Of a stretch of DNA of 64,000 nt, positions 37,977 through 50,249 are shown one piece after another. The DNA is from Capitulum mitella (Eukaryota > Arthropoda > Thecostraca > Pollicipedomorpha > Pollicipedidae): contig CP099839.1 of NCBI GenBank assembly GCA_030062745.1, positions 39,977,891 through 40,041,890 of the forward strand. Direction: 5' to 3'. The notes beneath the pieces were generated by a model, which searched no databases, was not told where the DNA came from, and saw only the letters and a list, made by a program, of their open reading frames with translations. Position numbers and translations under genes: made by a program. Within the stretch, counting starts at the first letter, position 1, and each line of letters starts with the position of its first letter.

Positions 37977-39166
37977 TTAACCCGATTCCCGGCAGGGGGC
38001 TGAATCCGTCACCTCGCTCGTGTTTTTTTGCTTGCCAATTTCAGGGTTTGTGACACAGCTTTACGAAACTTGGTGACTTTTCCTAGCTATCCTTGCCACA
38101 TGTTGCAACAAAATTTCGTAACTCTATTTTGTTCAGGGGCGACGCCAAGCAACGTTTTTGGGAGGCACCTTAGGCCATTTTTGGCCCTGTTGAGGGTAAA
38201 AGGAAAATGTCTGCCAAAATAGCGTTTTTAAGACAGAACTTACAACTTCATATGCATGTATAGCTAAATATATGGGCAACATACAAATTTAATGTTGTAT
38301 GTGTGAGGGCACTTGGCAAATTCAAGTCAAGGTCAAAAGTCAAAATTTGGTTTTATGGTAATAATTTTGGCGCTTTCTTTTCAAATGAAAAACTCGAAAT
38401 ACACATGACAAAGAAGGGTGCCCTCTACTTCATGGAGCTATGACCTAGAATGCCAGTGCGCGCACGCTATATCACAACAGCCGTAAAATAGAATTTTAGA
38501 AACTGGGTGGATTTAAATGACTGTATACGTTTTCAAATAATGCAAAATGCTCACAAAATCATTCCAGGTGACTAAAAGGTCATTGGAGGTCATTTCAAGT
38601 CAAAGGTCGTAAGTTAACCTGAAAAACGTGTGACCATGACAGTCCCCCCTTTTCCATGTCCCTGGTACCGCCTTTGCTAACATTATACTAACATTGTAAT
38701 ACGATTTGTACGTCTTCAGCATAACATGACTATTAGAATTTTAAAACGTGTTTTTAACTTTTTTATTCAGTTTTTGGAAAAGGAATCCTCCTATTTTCGA
38801 AAATCTGTGAACGCCTATTAATTTTCCCAAAATTTCAGGTGTATGGGACAACGGTAAAAGTTGCATCCATATCATCCATATCATAATTTCCCGATTCATG
38901 CCAATTTCATCAAAATCGGTCCATAAACGACAAAGTTATAACAAGTCGAAAAATATCTCCCATTTTGACTTTTTTGCCCTCCTGTATCCACCTTTTTCAA
39001 CATTTTGAAAACCTCTTTTTTAAAGTGTAGTTTACGTCATAGGAAATCGATTGCCGTATGTTACGATGAAATCGTACGTGTGGTTCTCGAGCTCTCAGGG
39101 GGAGGCGGAATCCGCGCCCGTGCCGGGAATCGGCCATACCGTCTAGCCCTCCGGGAATAGAGTTAA
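37977..39166 (+). mobile_element. Family A element, copy 3 (full length, most diverged)
   Basis: TTAA at 37977-37980 and 39163-39166. Left end TTAACCCGATTCCCGGCAGGGGG; right end (rc) TTAACTCTATTCCCGG with the inner ATTCCCGG again 28 bp displaced. It aligns with copy 1 throughout, with more substitutions and small deletions. The DR1 position has decayed to AAGTCAAAGGTCG (near 38596-38608). Confidence 0.85.
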
Positions 39167-39169
39167 GCT

Positions 39170-40475
39170 AATAATAAATGCAAGAAGTTCCAAGTTACGA
39201 TACAACACTAAGTCTTTTGTTTCGCAATTTTTCGTATAGAATCGAAATTAAACACAAGCGATTCAGAAGGCATCCTCGTGCCAAGTTTCCTGCGCGGGAA
39301 GTTCCTATATCTTAACCGCAGTAAACATATAAAAAACAACCACCACTTTAATCACGAATGTCGTTCCACTGCCCGGAACGTAACGCTTGCTATTAATACA
39401 TAAGGGGTTGAAACGCGTTAGCAAGCTATGATATCGTTTCGTTTATCAAATGTTGACATGATTTCATTTTGATTTTGCTGACAAAATTTTAGTGATTTTT
39501 TTTTAACTATTTGATTTAAGACTGCACGGAAGTAATGCGTTTAAAACAATTTATTCAGCTTATTTCTACGTGTTGAGCATGGCGAATTGACTGAAGCGGT
39601 TGTTCTTTAAGTTCTCCACGATTCAGACTTGATCGAGCTCCTCAGTAAAGTTTATGGCTACCGGATGTGAAACAGGATACTTGCTTTTTCGGGAATAAAC
39701 GCCGACGCAGAACTACCTTTAGCGCCAACGTGCCTGGTTTCAGTCTTCATTGACCTAGATTCCCGTGCAACAGCATGATCATATTCTGGCGTCATTCCTG
39801 GGGATGGCTCGGCCGATGTTTCCTGGCGTGAGGTTGTCGTTAAAACGATGCTCAAAACGACGCCGAGGGGCCTGACCGGATTGGATGGTTCTATTTCTAG
39901 ACGGTGCGACATCGTGGGCTCCTGACCTACTCCGGGACAGCGCCGGCCTCTGGCAGGCTCGAGCGGACTACCGCTCTCATGCATTTCACAGTAGCGTGAT
40001 GTTTGTCACGTAAAATACAGTGACGTCACCGGCCAGTGGCGCAGCGGCCAGCCGGTGGGGGGTTTCGTTTCTCAAGGTCACCATGGGAATCTTGACAGGT
40101 TCACCATTTTGTTGAGGGGATGACAGGGCGAGGAGTATTTGACTATTTTGGGAATAATGTTCTTGCTCTTAAACTTTTTTAACCTTTGTTGAACCGATCA
40201 GTAATGACAGCGAGCAATGTCGTGGGTGCGCGTGGCTTTCAAATTTGCAGTTCCTGGGATGTCAAATGCTGACATAAGTCTTTAAATATTCAGGTTTGTC
40301 GCAAACCACATGAAGAGAAAACGATGTGCCTAACAGCATTTCAAAATATTCTTACAAATTTAACACGAAAACAAACAGGTCTGGCTTGTCATGCGCCCCA
40401 CCAAATGTCGTCTGCATTTTCTTTCAACTTCATCCCAGGTCACCGACCACGCCTCATTTCATTTGGTTCTGCGGA
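39170..40475. other. Non-coding stretch
   Basis: No recognisable gene. A perfect TGACGTCA lies at 40021-40028. TGGCGCAGCGG at 40037 resembles a Pol III A box but has no matching B box. Confidence 0.45.
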
Positions 40476-40479
40476 GGTC

Positions 40480-40999
40480 CGTGAACACTGAAAGTGACCA
40501 GATGTACCGATGTTGGCTATCTTCACTGAAAGTACACTGAATGATGCGTTTAGCGTCCGCATTTACACTCAAGGTACACCAGCATGCTGTGTTGCTCGAA
40601 GTCTGATCCGCAGAAATAAGAAATGGGATCATAGGTCAATACCATGGCATGACCTCGACCCGAAATCCTCACTTAAGACTTTAGATAAATGGAAGTTTGT
40701 CGTATTCTACGTATTTTGACGCTCTAACATTCGCACTTGTCCCGTTTCGTCCGAAACGCCGTACGGAAGGGCTGTACGGATCGAGAGTGTCCAAAATTGG
40801 TCTTTTCGACCCCATTTGACCTGAAAGATATTGACCTAGGGTTACGAAAGCTGCGCACAACGTCATTTTTTATGACCTTGCCCTACCCGGAAAATTCCGT
40901 ATTTCTAGCTCCTTCCGTTGACGAGTGGAGGACGAGTGGGCACAAAAGTGTCCTTCCAGTGCGCGTTAGCGTGAAACCCCTTTCCACTGTTCGTGTTAA
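40480..40999 (+). mobile_element. Family B element, copy 3 (right half)
   Basis: Matches about 10130-10637 of copy 1 in direct orientation, including CATTTACACTCAAG, GTTGCTCGAAGTCTG, CATGACCTCG(A/C)CCCGAAATCC and the doubled terminal motif with 28-bp spacing. The left half is missing. Its terminal TTAA (40996-40999) is also the left TTAA of family C. Confidence 0.75.
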
Positions 41000-41830
41000 C
41001 CCTCGGAGGACGAGGAGTGAATGCTACTTCCCAAAGGAGTGTTTCAGGGGCCACGGCAATGCGGCGCACGACAACGTCGTGAAATTTGGCATAGCTGACG
41101 ATACATTCATTGCGCATCTTTCGAAGAAAAGTGACCCCAGGTCCTCTTGGGCCATCGAGATATGGCGTCATTGTTGAAGGCTTGCAGAACGAATTTCGCG
41201 CCAAAAGTTTCTTTTTACTGATTTAGGGCAAAAGGTATCCATCAGCGGTAGATGATGGACATGAAATCAGTTCCAAATGGTAGTCCACATGCGAACGGGT
41301 CATTTAAGATAGGTCGATAAAGTAAAATACACGAAATATCTCACAATTTTTCCTCATAGCAATAAGTTTCAGCAGTAAAATGATGGAATCGCAAGACGGT
41401 AGTGTAAGCATTCCGTAAAACGTAAACAGCCATCTAAGCTGCTGTACGCCTATAAATCGAATATATGAAACTACTGACTTGAGACGACATTTTTGATCTT
41501 AAAACGTTCCCTTATTAAATTTTGGGATTGGATATGGTAAAGGAGACGATGCTGGCCCATTTGACTCAAAGACGTCGTTTTTAACGTTGGAAAATCAACT
41601 TATAGTTCCAGAGCATAAAGTTTTACCTGACCTAGAAGATCACCGGTTGACTGGTTGACCGAACGTGGTCCGACGGGATACCGTTAGATTCCTTGGGCAC
41701 ATATCTATCGACTGCTTTTTGCCCCGTGGGGCTAACTCAGTTGGGCGTCGAATGGCGAGGGAGAGTGCCTACCACCCCACCTCCTCGTCGTCGGTGTGAG
41801 TGAAGATCCCTCCCGTCCGGCGAGGGTTAA
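40996..41830. mobile_element. Family C TTAA-flanked non-autonomous element
   Basis: TTAA at 40996-40999 and 41827-41830, with a shared 10-base end, TTAACCCTCG. The inner motif GACGAGGAG begins at base 14 from the left end and at base 42 from the right end, a 28-bp displacement. 835 bp in total, with no transposase frame. It joins the end of family B copy 3 exactly at a TTAA, consistent with insertion into the TTAA flanking that element. Confidence 0.7.
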
Positions 41831-41834
41831 TCAT

Positions 41835-42465
41835 TCTTAGTCATGTATCATGTCGATTTAACTTATTACTAAGTGGTCATAGCAGAAGGCTTAAACAATT
41901 AATAGCATTCTAATTTCAGTAAACGAATTGCCATTGTGGGCAAATGTATTCGACTTATGAACGCATTGTAACTTAGACGGATGTTTTTAGGTCTAGGTCA
42001 ACTTTTTACGGTGTGCTTACACTCTCGTCTTGCGATTCAATCATTTAGCTGTTAAAACCTATTGCTATGAAGAAAAGCTATTGTCAGATATTTCGTGTAT
42101 CTTTACTTCATCCACGACAATGGAGAAGAACGCTACATCACGCACAACTGGGACCAGAAATTTGAGGCCAGGTTTCATTAATGGTCATTACATTGGACGG
42201 ATAGCTCATCTTGACAAGCGGAGTATAATGAATGAAACCGCAGTGCTCATGCCAAGTGAGCGGTACAAAAATGGAACACAGATTCCTAAAAGCTGCTGCT
42301 CTGGGTGGGCTCTAGCTCCCTCGTGCTCGGAGCCCGCACCCAAACATGGTCATTGAACCATCAGTCCTGCTCAGCACCATTTAGTATGCATTGGCAGCAC
42401 GATTAAATCAGCATATCCCGCGGATCATGTAAATTTCCGCCCGCGTGCGTCAGCTCACTTGAAGT
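41835..42465. other. Non-coding stretch
   Basis: No recognisable gene or element; AT-rich with short frames only. Confidence 0.4.
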
Positions 42466-42469
42466 GGTG

Positions 42470-43400
42470 AACAATAACCGGGGGCCGGCCGCGACCTCTG
42501 TCGTACAGCGGGGGCTGCGTGGGCCTACTGACACACGCGCGGCGCTCTCCCGCCAGACGTGCGTGGCGCCGCGGCCCGCTCTGCACATATTTGCGTTCTG
42601 CGCATGTGACCGGTAGACGAGAGCTGTCAATTTGGGCATCTTGAGACAACATCCTATGGTGCTGTGGTCGGTATGCTGCTCTGTGCACTTAGCTTTGTGT
42701 GGTATTTTGGATCATCGAAGCAATCGTCGTGTGGCCACAGAATGAACTCCCCAAAACTTCAAGAACCAAACAAGTTTTACTGATTCAAGTTTATCTCACT
42801 CTGTTCATGACAGCACAATGCGCAGCATGTGATGTGTGAGACATGCTCAAAGAAATGCTACATTTAATATCACATGAGACGGAAAATTTTTTCATATACT
42901 TCTAACCCAGCACAGGTAAGCGCACGGACCCAGGGAGGCGCACCACTTCCACTTCGGATCTAATCCTCTAGAACATCGCACCGCCAACCTGCGAACTAGC
43001 CTCCACTGCAGTGCGTCCCTGACCGTGGAGGGTGTTCCCGTGCCTCCCGTGGCTGACGGTGAGCCCCGCCTGTCGCCGTCTGAGCCGTCGTCTGGTACTG
43101 GGTCGCCGTCGGCGCCGTCGTCTGGTATCGCGCCACTGACGACTTGTGCGACGGGTATGAGTCGCGCGGGCGCCGTTAATGCCGCCCCGAGAGCCGAGCT
43201 CGGGCCGGTTCCTGGGGGCGGAGCGGCCGCGGCCATTTCCCCGGGGCGCAGTGACTCCAGTGCCGGCCGCGCCGCTCCGCCTGTTGAAAGCCCGGCTGGC
43301 GGCAGTCAGGGGTTTGCAGTGGCCATCTCCATCACGGATATTGGGCTGACGGGCGCTAGCGTCGGACGTGACGACAAGCGGGGCGAAATGCTCGGTTGAA
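42470..43400. other. Two GC/CpG-rich patches
   Basis: CpG-rich segments at about 42470-42620 and 42900-43400. The second contains a run of GCCGTCGTCTGGTA-type near-repeats around 43080-43130. Frames are open on both strands by composition. No protein recognised. Confidence 0.4.
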
Positions 43401-43404
43401 AGTG

Positions 43405-44376
43405 GTGGAAAAGTCGTGATCGTGGTTAAGGTTTCGTCAATGCGTGTGTCGCATGCACTGTGGACTTGTGTTGTTTATTGGTGTGACAACTTACGGAGGA
43501 ACATAATTGAACTTTCTTTGATCTCCGAATCTCTTTATTTCGGGCAAAACGAGGTAAAAACGGGTGAGGTTACATATGCCGATCCTTGCAAATGTAAAAT
43601 GTACGTGACGAGATGCGCCGCTACTTGAACATCACTAGACAAAAGCAAAGTTTCCTTTAATAAAAGCTCCGCACGAATAAGCCATTTTTAGTTCTAACAT
43701 TGAGGCTTGTCCCAGCTCGTCTGGTCATCACTATCACCTCAGGACACCTGCAGCACGCCATGGAGAATACGCTTAACATATAGCGCGCTGGAGATGAAGA
43801 ATTCGAGAAGACACTAAATTCATACAACACCTGGATGGTGAGAGGACGTAGGGAGGAGATGGCGTGTCGGTCTCGGAAATGCGTTGCTAACGGCCACGTT
43901 TCCAGAGTCTGTCGGAAATTGTTGTCCCACGTGCAGGCGCGCAGCACGAAATACACCACCGGAAATGGCCATCTTGGTGTGCAGCACTACACAGTGGCCA
44001 GTAATCTGTTGCGGCTGTCGTCAGTAAGTGCCTCTCCGTTGCAGAGCCAACTTCACCAAGGATGGAAGCTGTCCTTTTAATCTAAATTGGAGTGCAGTCG
44101 CTTCCTTGAAGTAGGATGTCCCTTGTTCGAGATAAAACGAATTCACATTAAATGAATGTGAGCAACGTTATGAAGCTAGCTCGGACCTAACCGTCAGAGA
44201 ACGCTGACACTGGAAAGATCGGGCCGAATTTCCAGCTCCTGATGCGACACTACGACATGTCTGTTCGGCACACTACGTCGATAAAACGTCGGAGGCGTTT
44301 TTTAGACAAACGCAGATAGTACTGGGGTATTCTGCCAACGCTTTAGTTTATCTGTCTTCTTCGCTACCATTTGCTT

Positions 44377-44413
<37 letters not shown>

Positions 44414-45185
44414 GTCTCACTCCCTCCCCCTCTCCCTCCCTATTTCTGGTTGCTGAATCAGCCGCGGATGACACCTGCAATGTCAGGTCGGTCTTGGCGT
44501 GGCGTGATCCATATCGTCATTCCACGGTCTAGCGCTCCTGACGTCACAGCCCATAACACGGCCAGCCGTCAGCAGGCGCCGTTTTTGACGTCATCGGAAG
44601 AGGGGGCGTCGTCCAGCGGCTCTTGATGTCACTTCAGAGGATCAGAACCGGCCCGTTTCAGGGAACGTGCTGACTCCTAACTTGATTTGGTTGAAGACCA
44701 GTATCTGCGTCCATCGCAAGGCCACTGTTCAATGACTGTACTGTTTTGTATTGTACTGTACTATACATCGTGGGACGTCCACGGTGATAAAACACATGCC
44801 GTGGCTGGTAAGTCCCTGAGTCAAAAACTAGGAAGTTTACACAGTTAAAACACGCATTCTGTCATTCATCACGTCATTGCCGGCAGCAAAAGCAAAGCGG
44901 AGGTTGGTGACGTGGACTTGAGATGGTAAATGACAATAACTCTGGACTGAGAAACAGAGAAAGAAACCGGGTCGGGATGAAGCAGGTTGAGACCAGCGCA
45001 GGCTCGGTAAGAAAACGTCCGTTTGCCTGCCTCTGTACGCAGGCGAAAGAGACGAAAATGTCGTCTCGATGGATGTGGCGAGCACGGGCTGCACTATTTC
45101 TGATGGAAAGCGAAAATCTTCGAAAGCGAAAAAAGCCAGCGGGCTAGCCACCAGAGAGCACCTGATGGACTGGTGTCAAGGTTCT
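43405..45185. other. Non-coding stretch
   Basis: No gene recognised. Contains a CT microsatellite and two perfect TGACGTCA octamers (44539-44546 and 44586-44593). Confidence 0.45.
44381..44409. repeat. (CT)n microsatellite
   Basis: About 14 uninterrupted TC dinucleotides, followed by an imperfect pyrimidine-rich tract. Confidence 0.96.
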
Positions 45186-45189
45186 TAGT

Positions 45190-46811
45190 ATCACCATGTC
45201 GCCCGCGGTGCACAAACCGAGGCGCTGCAGCAGGTCGGACGCATGGTCAATTTTTTGCGTCCAAAAATGACTTTTGCTGCAATTTTTTGTAGCCGAGACA
45301 GGTTTTTTTGAGCCACTGCCGTGAACGGCAAGACAGTACCGAATGTTGGGTGCACCAGGGCAGGAACGACACTGCGCAGCGTCCAGCGCGGAAGGTGATT
45401 TCGCAGGTGTACAAGGCCCGAAAGCAAGCCCGTACAGCGGTCAGTGATTGCCGAGACATGTGAGTGCTAAGAAAGAGAACGGTCGAAAATCAAGCCGAGA
45501 TTTTTGACAGTGGTATCAGGAGAAAGCAGTGCGTTTCTGAACGTCACATTAAAGAGAGGGAGGTCGCGCATATTTTGTTGGCTACGAAAGAGCGTCAACT
45601 GAGTTTTGCTTGCGTTCACTTTTAAGGAGTTCACGCGAAACCAGGAGTCCGGCGAGCAAAGGATGCTCTTCATGAGCAAAATAAGGTCCGGAAGAGAAGA
45701 TTTTTTTGTCGCTGACGAGCACTTGTGTGTCGTCCGCTTACTGAAGGATGTCAGCATTTTCGGTGAAAAGGCTGACATCATTCGCAAATATGCCGTGCAA
45801 AAGAGACCCCAGAGATGAGCCTTGAAACACACCCATGCTATTAGGCAGCTTTCTAGAGGTGGACTTCCTTCCAGAAGAGTCAGTGAAGCTGACGCTCTGG
45901 GTGTGACTGCGTGGGAAAGCAGAAAACCAGGAAACATTAACGCCGCACTGAGGAAGTCCAAAAATAATTTTAAGCGATCAATAACATCAAAGCATTTGCT
46001 GAGGTCCAGGAGGCACAGAAGAGAAATTCCGCTGTTGATGAGATCAGTGACGCTAGTCATACCATACGTCACTGATTTCATGTCAATATCAGCAAAACCA
46101 CCGTGGCGAACAGCGGGACGGCCATGTTTGTTTAAGTCTTTATAAAGGGTGGAACCGTGGCCGTGAGGGCAAAGGGCCTCTCGGCCGCGAGCCATCTAAG
46201 ACAGAGTGGGCTGGGAGATTGGTGGTGGGGTTGCGTTGTGGATTTTCTTAGACATGAGCGGAGCATTCTGGTCAAAAACTGGGAAGAAGGGAGGAAGGCA
46301 GACCACTTGCCAGGAACAGATGTAGATGAAAATACGCCGGATCAGTCGGCGAAATGGATATCACGGTGAAAGAAGTTAGAATCAATGCGATAGACAGAGC
46401 GCTGAAAAACACACTCTGGCGCCTGGCAGGGCGAGACACAGAACTGCTAACGTGAATGATGTTCTGAGGACTAAAATCTCAGTGCAAGGCAGTACGGTTC
46501 AGGACAGTGCAGCCACCTCCACTCAATATTACGTCCAGCGGCGAGGCGCTGGTAAAAGTGACGTCTTTGACATGTTGAGAGAGAATAAAACGCGATGCAT
46601 GCTCATTAACTCTAACAGGAAGAGGTGAGTCTTTCAAAACATTACAGCTGAAGTCGCCGCAAATGAAAACAGGGAGACCGGGGTGGGACTGACGTACCGA
46701 TTCTAACTGGCTCTCCAGCAGGCCGAAGTCTGCCTCCAAGGCAGAGACAGAAAGATGAGGGGGCCGGTACACTGCCGCCAGCACCGCTCGTCGCATATCT
46801 ATGCCGCTTTA
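45190..46811 (-). pseudogene. Broken non-LTR retrotransposon with endonuclease and reverse transcriptase (LINE relic 2)
   Basis: From 46811 toward lower coordinates: the C-terminal half of an APE-type endonuclease (VYRPP; GDFSCNVL at about 46658), a gap, the RT motif A LLDLSKCFDVIDR, motif B GVFQGSSLG (45833-45813), the FANDVSLF segment, and the catalytic box where YADD reads stop-ADD (45740-45729). Then come LKVNASKTQLTLF, VKNLGLIFDRSLS and, in another frame, the downstream LSRLQKIAAKVIFGRKK segment typical of CR1/Jockey-type elements. A stop precedes the endonuclease piece at 46809-46811. Multiple frame changes and the lost catalytic Tyr codon make it inactive. It differs in sequence from LINE relic 1. 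Confidence 0.85.
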
Positions 46812-46814
46812 CTG

Positions 46815-49070
46815 ATCACTCTATATTGGCGCACCCTGCCTGACATTCGTGACGCGCTGTGGTTTCGTGGCTCCAGGACGCTACAACGTCGACGGAACCG
46901 CCCTGTGCACTGACTGGCGTGACATTCCATGAGTGGGGTGCGTACGCTGTCATTACGACATGTTCGTTCTCCATGGGATCAGACGACCTTTATCGTATCA
47001 GATGACCTCGACCTTTATCTTGAAAACTTGCAACAGGTTCACTTTCGAAGGCCCACGCGTCCCTGACTCCCGTCTGGCCGCCGCGACCGTGCGCAGGTGA
47101 CCCCGCGGTGACCTTTCGCCTCGGGCGCGTGAGGCCGCCGCCGGAAGCCAGGTACCAGCCCGACGAGACCAACGAGAAACCAGACTGCCGCCGCCTGATC
47201 GCGTTTCATCTATTTTGGACGGCCCTCGCGTCTGAAGCTGCGTGGACGCCAGGGCCGGAAAGCGGCCCGGTCGGGGATTCACGCACTCGATTACCTAATA
47301 CACGCCGGAAGTGACGGTTATCTCAGAGCTGTATGCGCTAACAGCAGATGGCTGAGATGAAATGAAGAAGCACTTGACATGAAGCCGACCAAAAGACTAA
47401 TCTGGCTAGCTGAATGAACTATGAGTGGCGTTGGCTGTCACCAGCGTCGACAGTTTATTTTGAGCAGACGGTGTCAGCGCTTCTGTCAGGATTAAGCTCG
47501 ATTTTGTCGCTCCAGGAGGAATAAGGTTCTATTTTCTTCCGAGAGCGCATAGATTTGAAGGAGCCTTCGACAGCTTCTGAGGTCAGCGTGCCGTCATACA
47601 TGATCCGCACACCGCGCACCATTCCCCTGCTCCATATTTTCCGGTTCCCAATGGAAGACGGCATCGACATGCTAGACAGGATTACGTTCGGATTAGCTGC
47701 GACAGCCACCAGCCAGAGGCGACGTTTGGCCTCCGGCAGAGAGCACCTTTCACCTCGTCCGGGACAAGTCTCAGATTGTGCTCCGATGGCCCTCTCAGAA
47801 AGCTATCTCATGTGCTCCTCTCCGAAACCCAAAAATATATGCTCAAAATATGAAAATTCTATAAAATCGAAATCAAGATGTAGAATGGATATATATTTAT
47901 TTCATGTGTCACATGATTACATCCATATCCGAAGTTCCGTTAGTGCAAAACCATGTTGAAGCGAACAGTCCCATGACATTTACAAATAGCGTCCTATCTT
48001 CGTTATGCGTTGTTGTTATGGTGAACTTTCCGTATCCTAAAAACAGGTCTCCACCCAATCCAGGTCAGCCCGTTGTTCATGCATCCAGCTGTGACTGTCT
48101 GGTCCAACGAACACGTTGTTTCTTCCCGGCTCTGCTTCCCCTGTTAGGCACGAGCCATCACGGTCATCGCGTGGACCGCGCAGCAGTGATGTGTTTCTGT
48201 CAGTTATGTGATGTGGAATTCGGAACCAACAGGCCGCGTAACCCATCTCTGGCACTCTTGACGCTAAACATGCCAGTTTGGACACGAGCTAATAATAGTC
48301 GAATAGAATTACTCCGCTCCGAATAAACAATGCTTCGGAATATCCACGACGGGACGATGGCTATGTGCGACGTTCCAGGACACGTCGACCAGGCACCTAC
48401 CAAAATTTGCACACCGTATGATTTAGATTTTTTTCGAAATTTGGTCCGGTTAGCAATCTGTGGATGAGATGTCGTATTTCCACTTTTCATTTCGGTCTGA
48501 AAATCGGTTTCCGTGCTAGGGCAACTTAGAATTTAAAAATCCAATTATTTTTGGCCCAGTCCTTGTTGAAATAACGTGTGTTATTTCAGACACCGATGAC
48601 CGCATTTTCAGAAAACTGGGTATCGTTTTGATGAAGACAGAATGCTGCATCTTTCTCCTATTCGCATTTTACGAAATATTTTTTGCTTTTATTTTAATCT
48701 TAAAACCTATTTTCAAAGTCAGCTTTCAAAGGTGTGGCTAGCGATAAATATTGAAGCCTTTGACAGATGAAATGTTTTGAAAAGGTTTCCGATTGGTTTG
48801 AAATCAAGAAAAGTTCCCCATTCTTGGTTTTACTGTTGCAAATTGAACACTAAATTCGCGATATTTTCACCGACAACGTCCTTGTCGGGGATTTCCGACC
48901 TGGATCGGCAGAAAGTGAAGACCGAAAAAAATGGTTCTGGCCATCCGAGGTCAATATATCAATACGTCGTGAATTACGAGGGTATGCACAGTGTTAAATA
49001 TAAACATGGAGAACTTTGCTCGGTACAGAACGAATCAGAATCTTTAAGAAAACATCTCACCTGTGCACGA
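46815..49070. other. Non-coding stretch with a small GC-rich patch
   Basis: No gene recognised. A short CpG-rich patch lies at about 47040-47300. The rest is AT-rich with short frames. Confidence 0.45.
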
Positions 49071-49072
49071 CT

Positions 49073-50247
49073 TTAACCCACCAGGGGGAATCCGCCCCCC
49101 CCGGGTTTTTGCTGCCAATTCCAGGCTTTTGACGCAGCTTCACGAAACTGGTGACTTTCCTAGCTATCCTTCTACGCGCCGCACAAAATTTCGAAATTCT
49201 ATTTTGCTCAGGGCGGAGCCAGGCAACGTTTTTGGAGGCACCTCAGGTCATTTTGGCCATGTTGAGGGTAAAAGGAAAATGTCTGCCAAAAACAGAGTTT
49301 TTAAGATAGAACTTAAAACTTTATATGAATATATAGCTAAATGGTTGGCAATGTGCATAGTAATTTTGTTTATCTGAGGTCACTTTACAAGGTCAGGTCA
49401 AGGTCAAAAGTCAAAATTTGTTTTTTCGCAATAATTTCGGCGCCGTTTTTCCAATGTCAAACCCGGAAATATAGACGTAGAACGATGCCCTCTACTTGTG
49501 TACCAAGTTTCAGCTTGATATCAGGTCAGGCACGAAGCTATGACCAAAATGGCAGTGCGCGACCCTATATCGCAAAAGCCAAAAAATGAATTTTTGAAAT
49601 AGAGTGAATTTAATCGATTAAAAACGTTTACAGATAATATTGAATGCACACGACATCATTCCAGGTGACCCGAAGGTCACTGGAGGTCATTTAAGGTCAA
49701 AGGTCATAAGTTGATCTGAGAAACGTGTACCAACAGTTCCCCCTTTTTTATGTCCCTGGCACCGCCTATGCTAACATTATACAAACATTGCAATGCGATT
49801 TGAACTTCTTTAGCATAACATGACTAGCAGAAGCTAAAAAAGTGTTTTGGCTTCTTTGTCATTCCGTTATTGGAAAACTAATCCCCCTATTTTGAAACCC
49901 TGTAACGCCCATGAATTTTCTCAAAATTTCAAATTTGCATACCCATGGTAAAAGCCCTATCCATAATCTCTCGATTCATGCCAGTTTCATTGAAATCGGT
50001 CAATAAACAACGGAGTTATAAGAAGTCAAAAAGACCCCCCATTTGACATTTTTGCCCCCCTGTATCCACAAATTTCAAAATTTGAAAATTTCTTTTTATA
50101 AAAATGTAGTTCACGTGACGGCAAATCGATTGCCGTTTGTTGCGATAAAATCGGATAAGTAGTTCTCGAGATCTCAGGGGGGGGGCCGAATCCGCCCCCC
50201 CTGCCGGGAATCGGCCATACCGTCTAGCCCTCCGGGAATAGGGTTAA
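49073..50247 (+). mobile_element. Family A element, copy 4 (full length)
   Basis: TTAA at 49073-49076 and 50244-50247. The left end is slightly eroded (TTAACCCACCAGGGGG). The right end carries the doubled ATTCCCGG motif with 28-bp spacing. It closely resembles copies 1 and 2 but has many single-base deletions in homopolymer runs. The DR1 is perfect (49694-49706). No coding capacity. Confidence 0.85.
49694..49706 (+). promoter_or_regulatory. DR1 nuclear-receptor-type site in family A copy 4
   Basis: A perfect AGGTCA-A-AGGTCA at the homologous position to copies 1 and 2, despite frequent small deletions elsewhere in this copy. Confidence 0.5.
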
Positions 50248-50249
50248 TC

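Noticed and set aside
40037-40070. TGGCGCAGCGG, a perfect A-box word, as a tRNA or SINE promoter
   Set aside because: No B box at the needed distance; GGTTTCGTTTC nearby is too close and a poor match.
41715-41760. TAACTCAGTTGG, an A-box-like word inside family C
   Set aside because: No B box follows, and the segment lies inside a TTAA-bounded DNA element, so a SINE origin is not supported.
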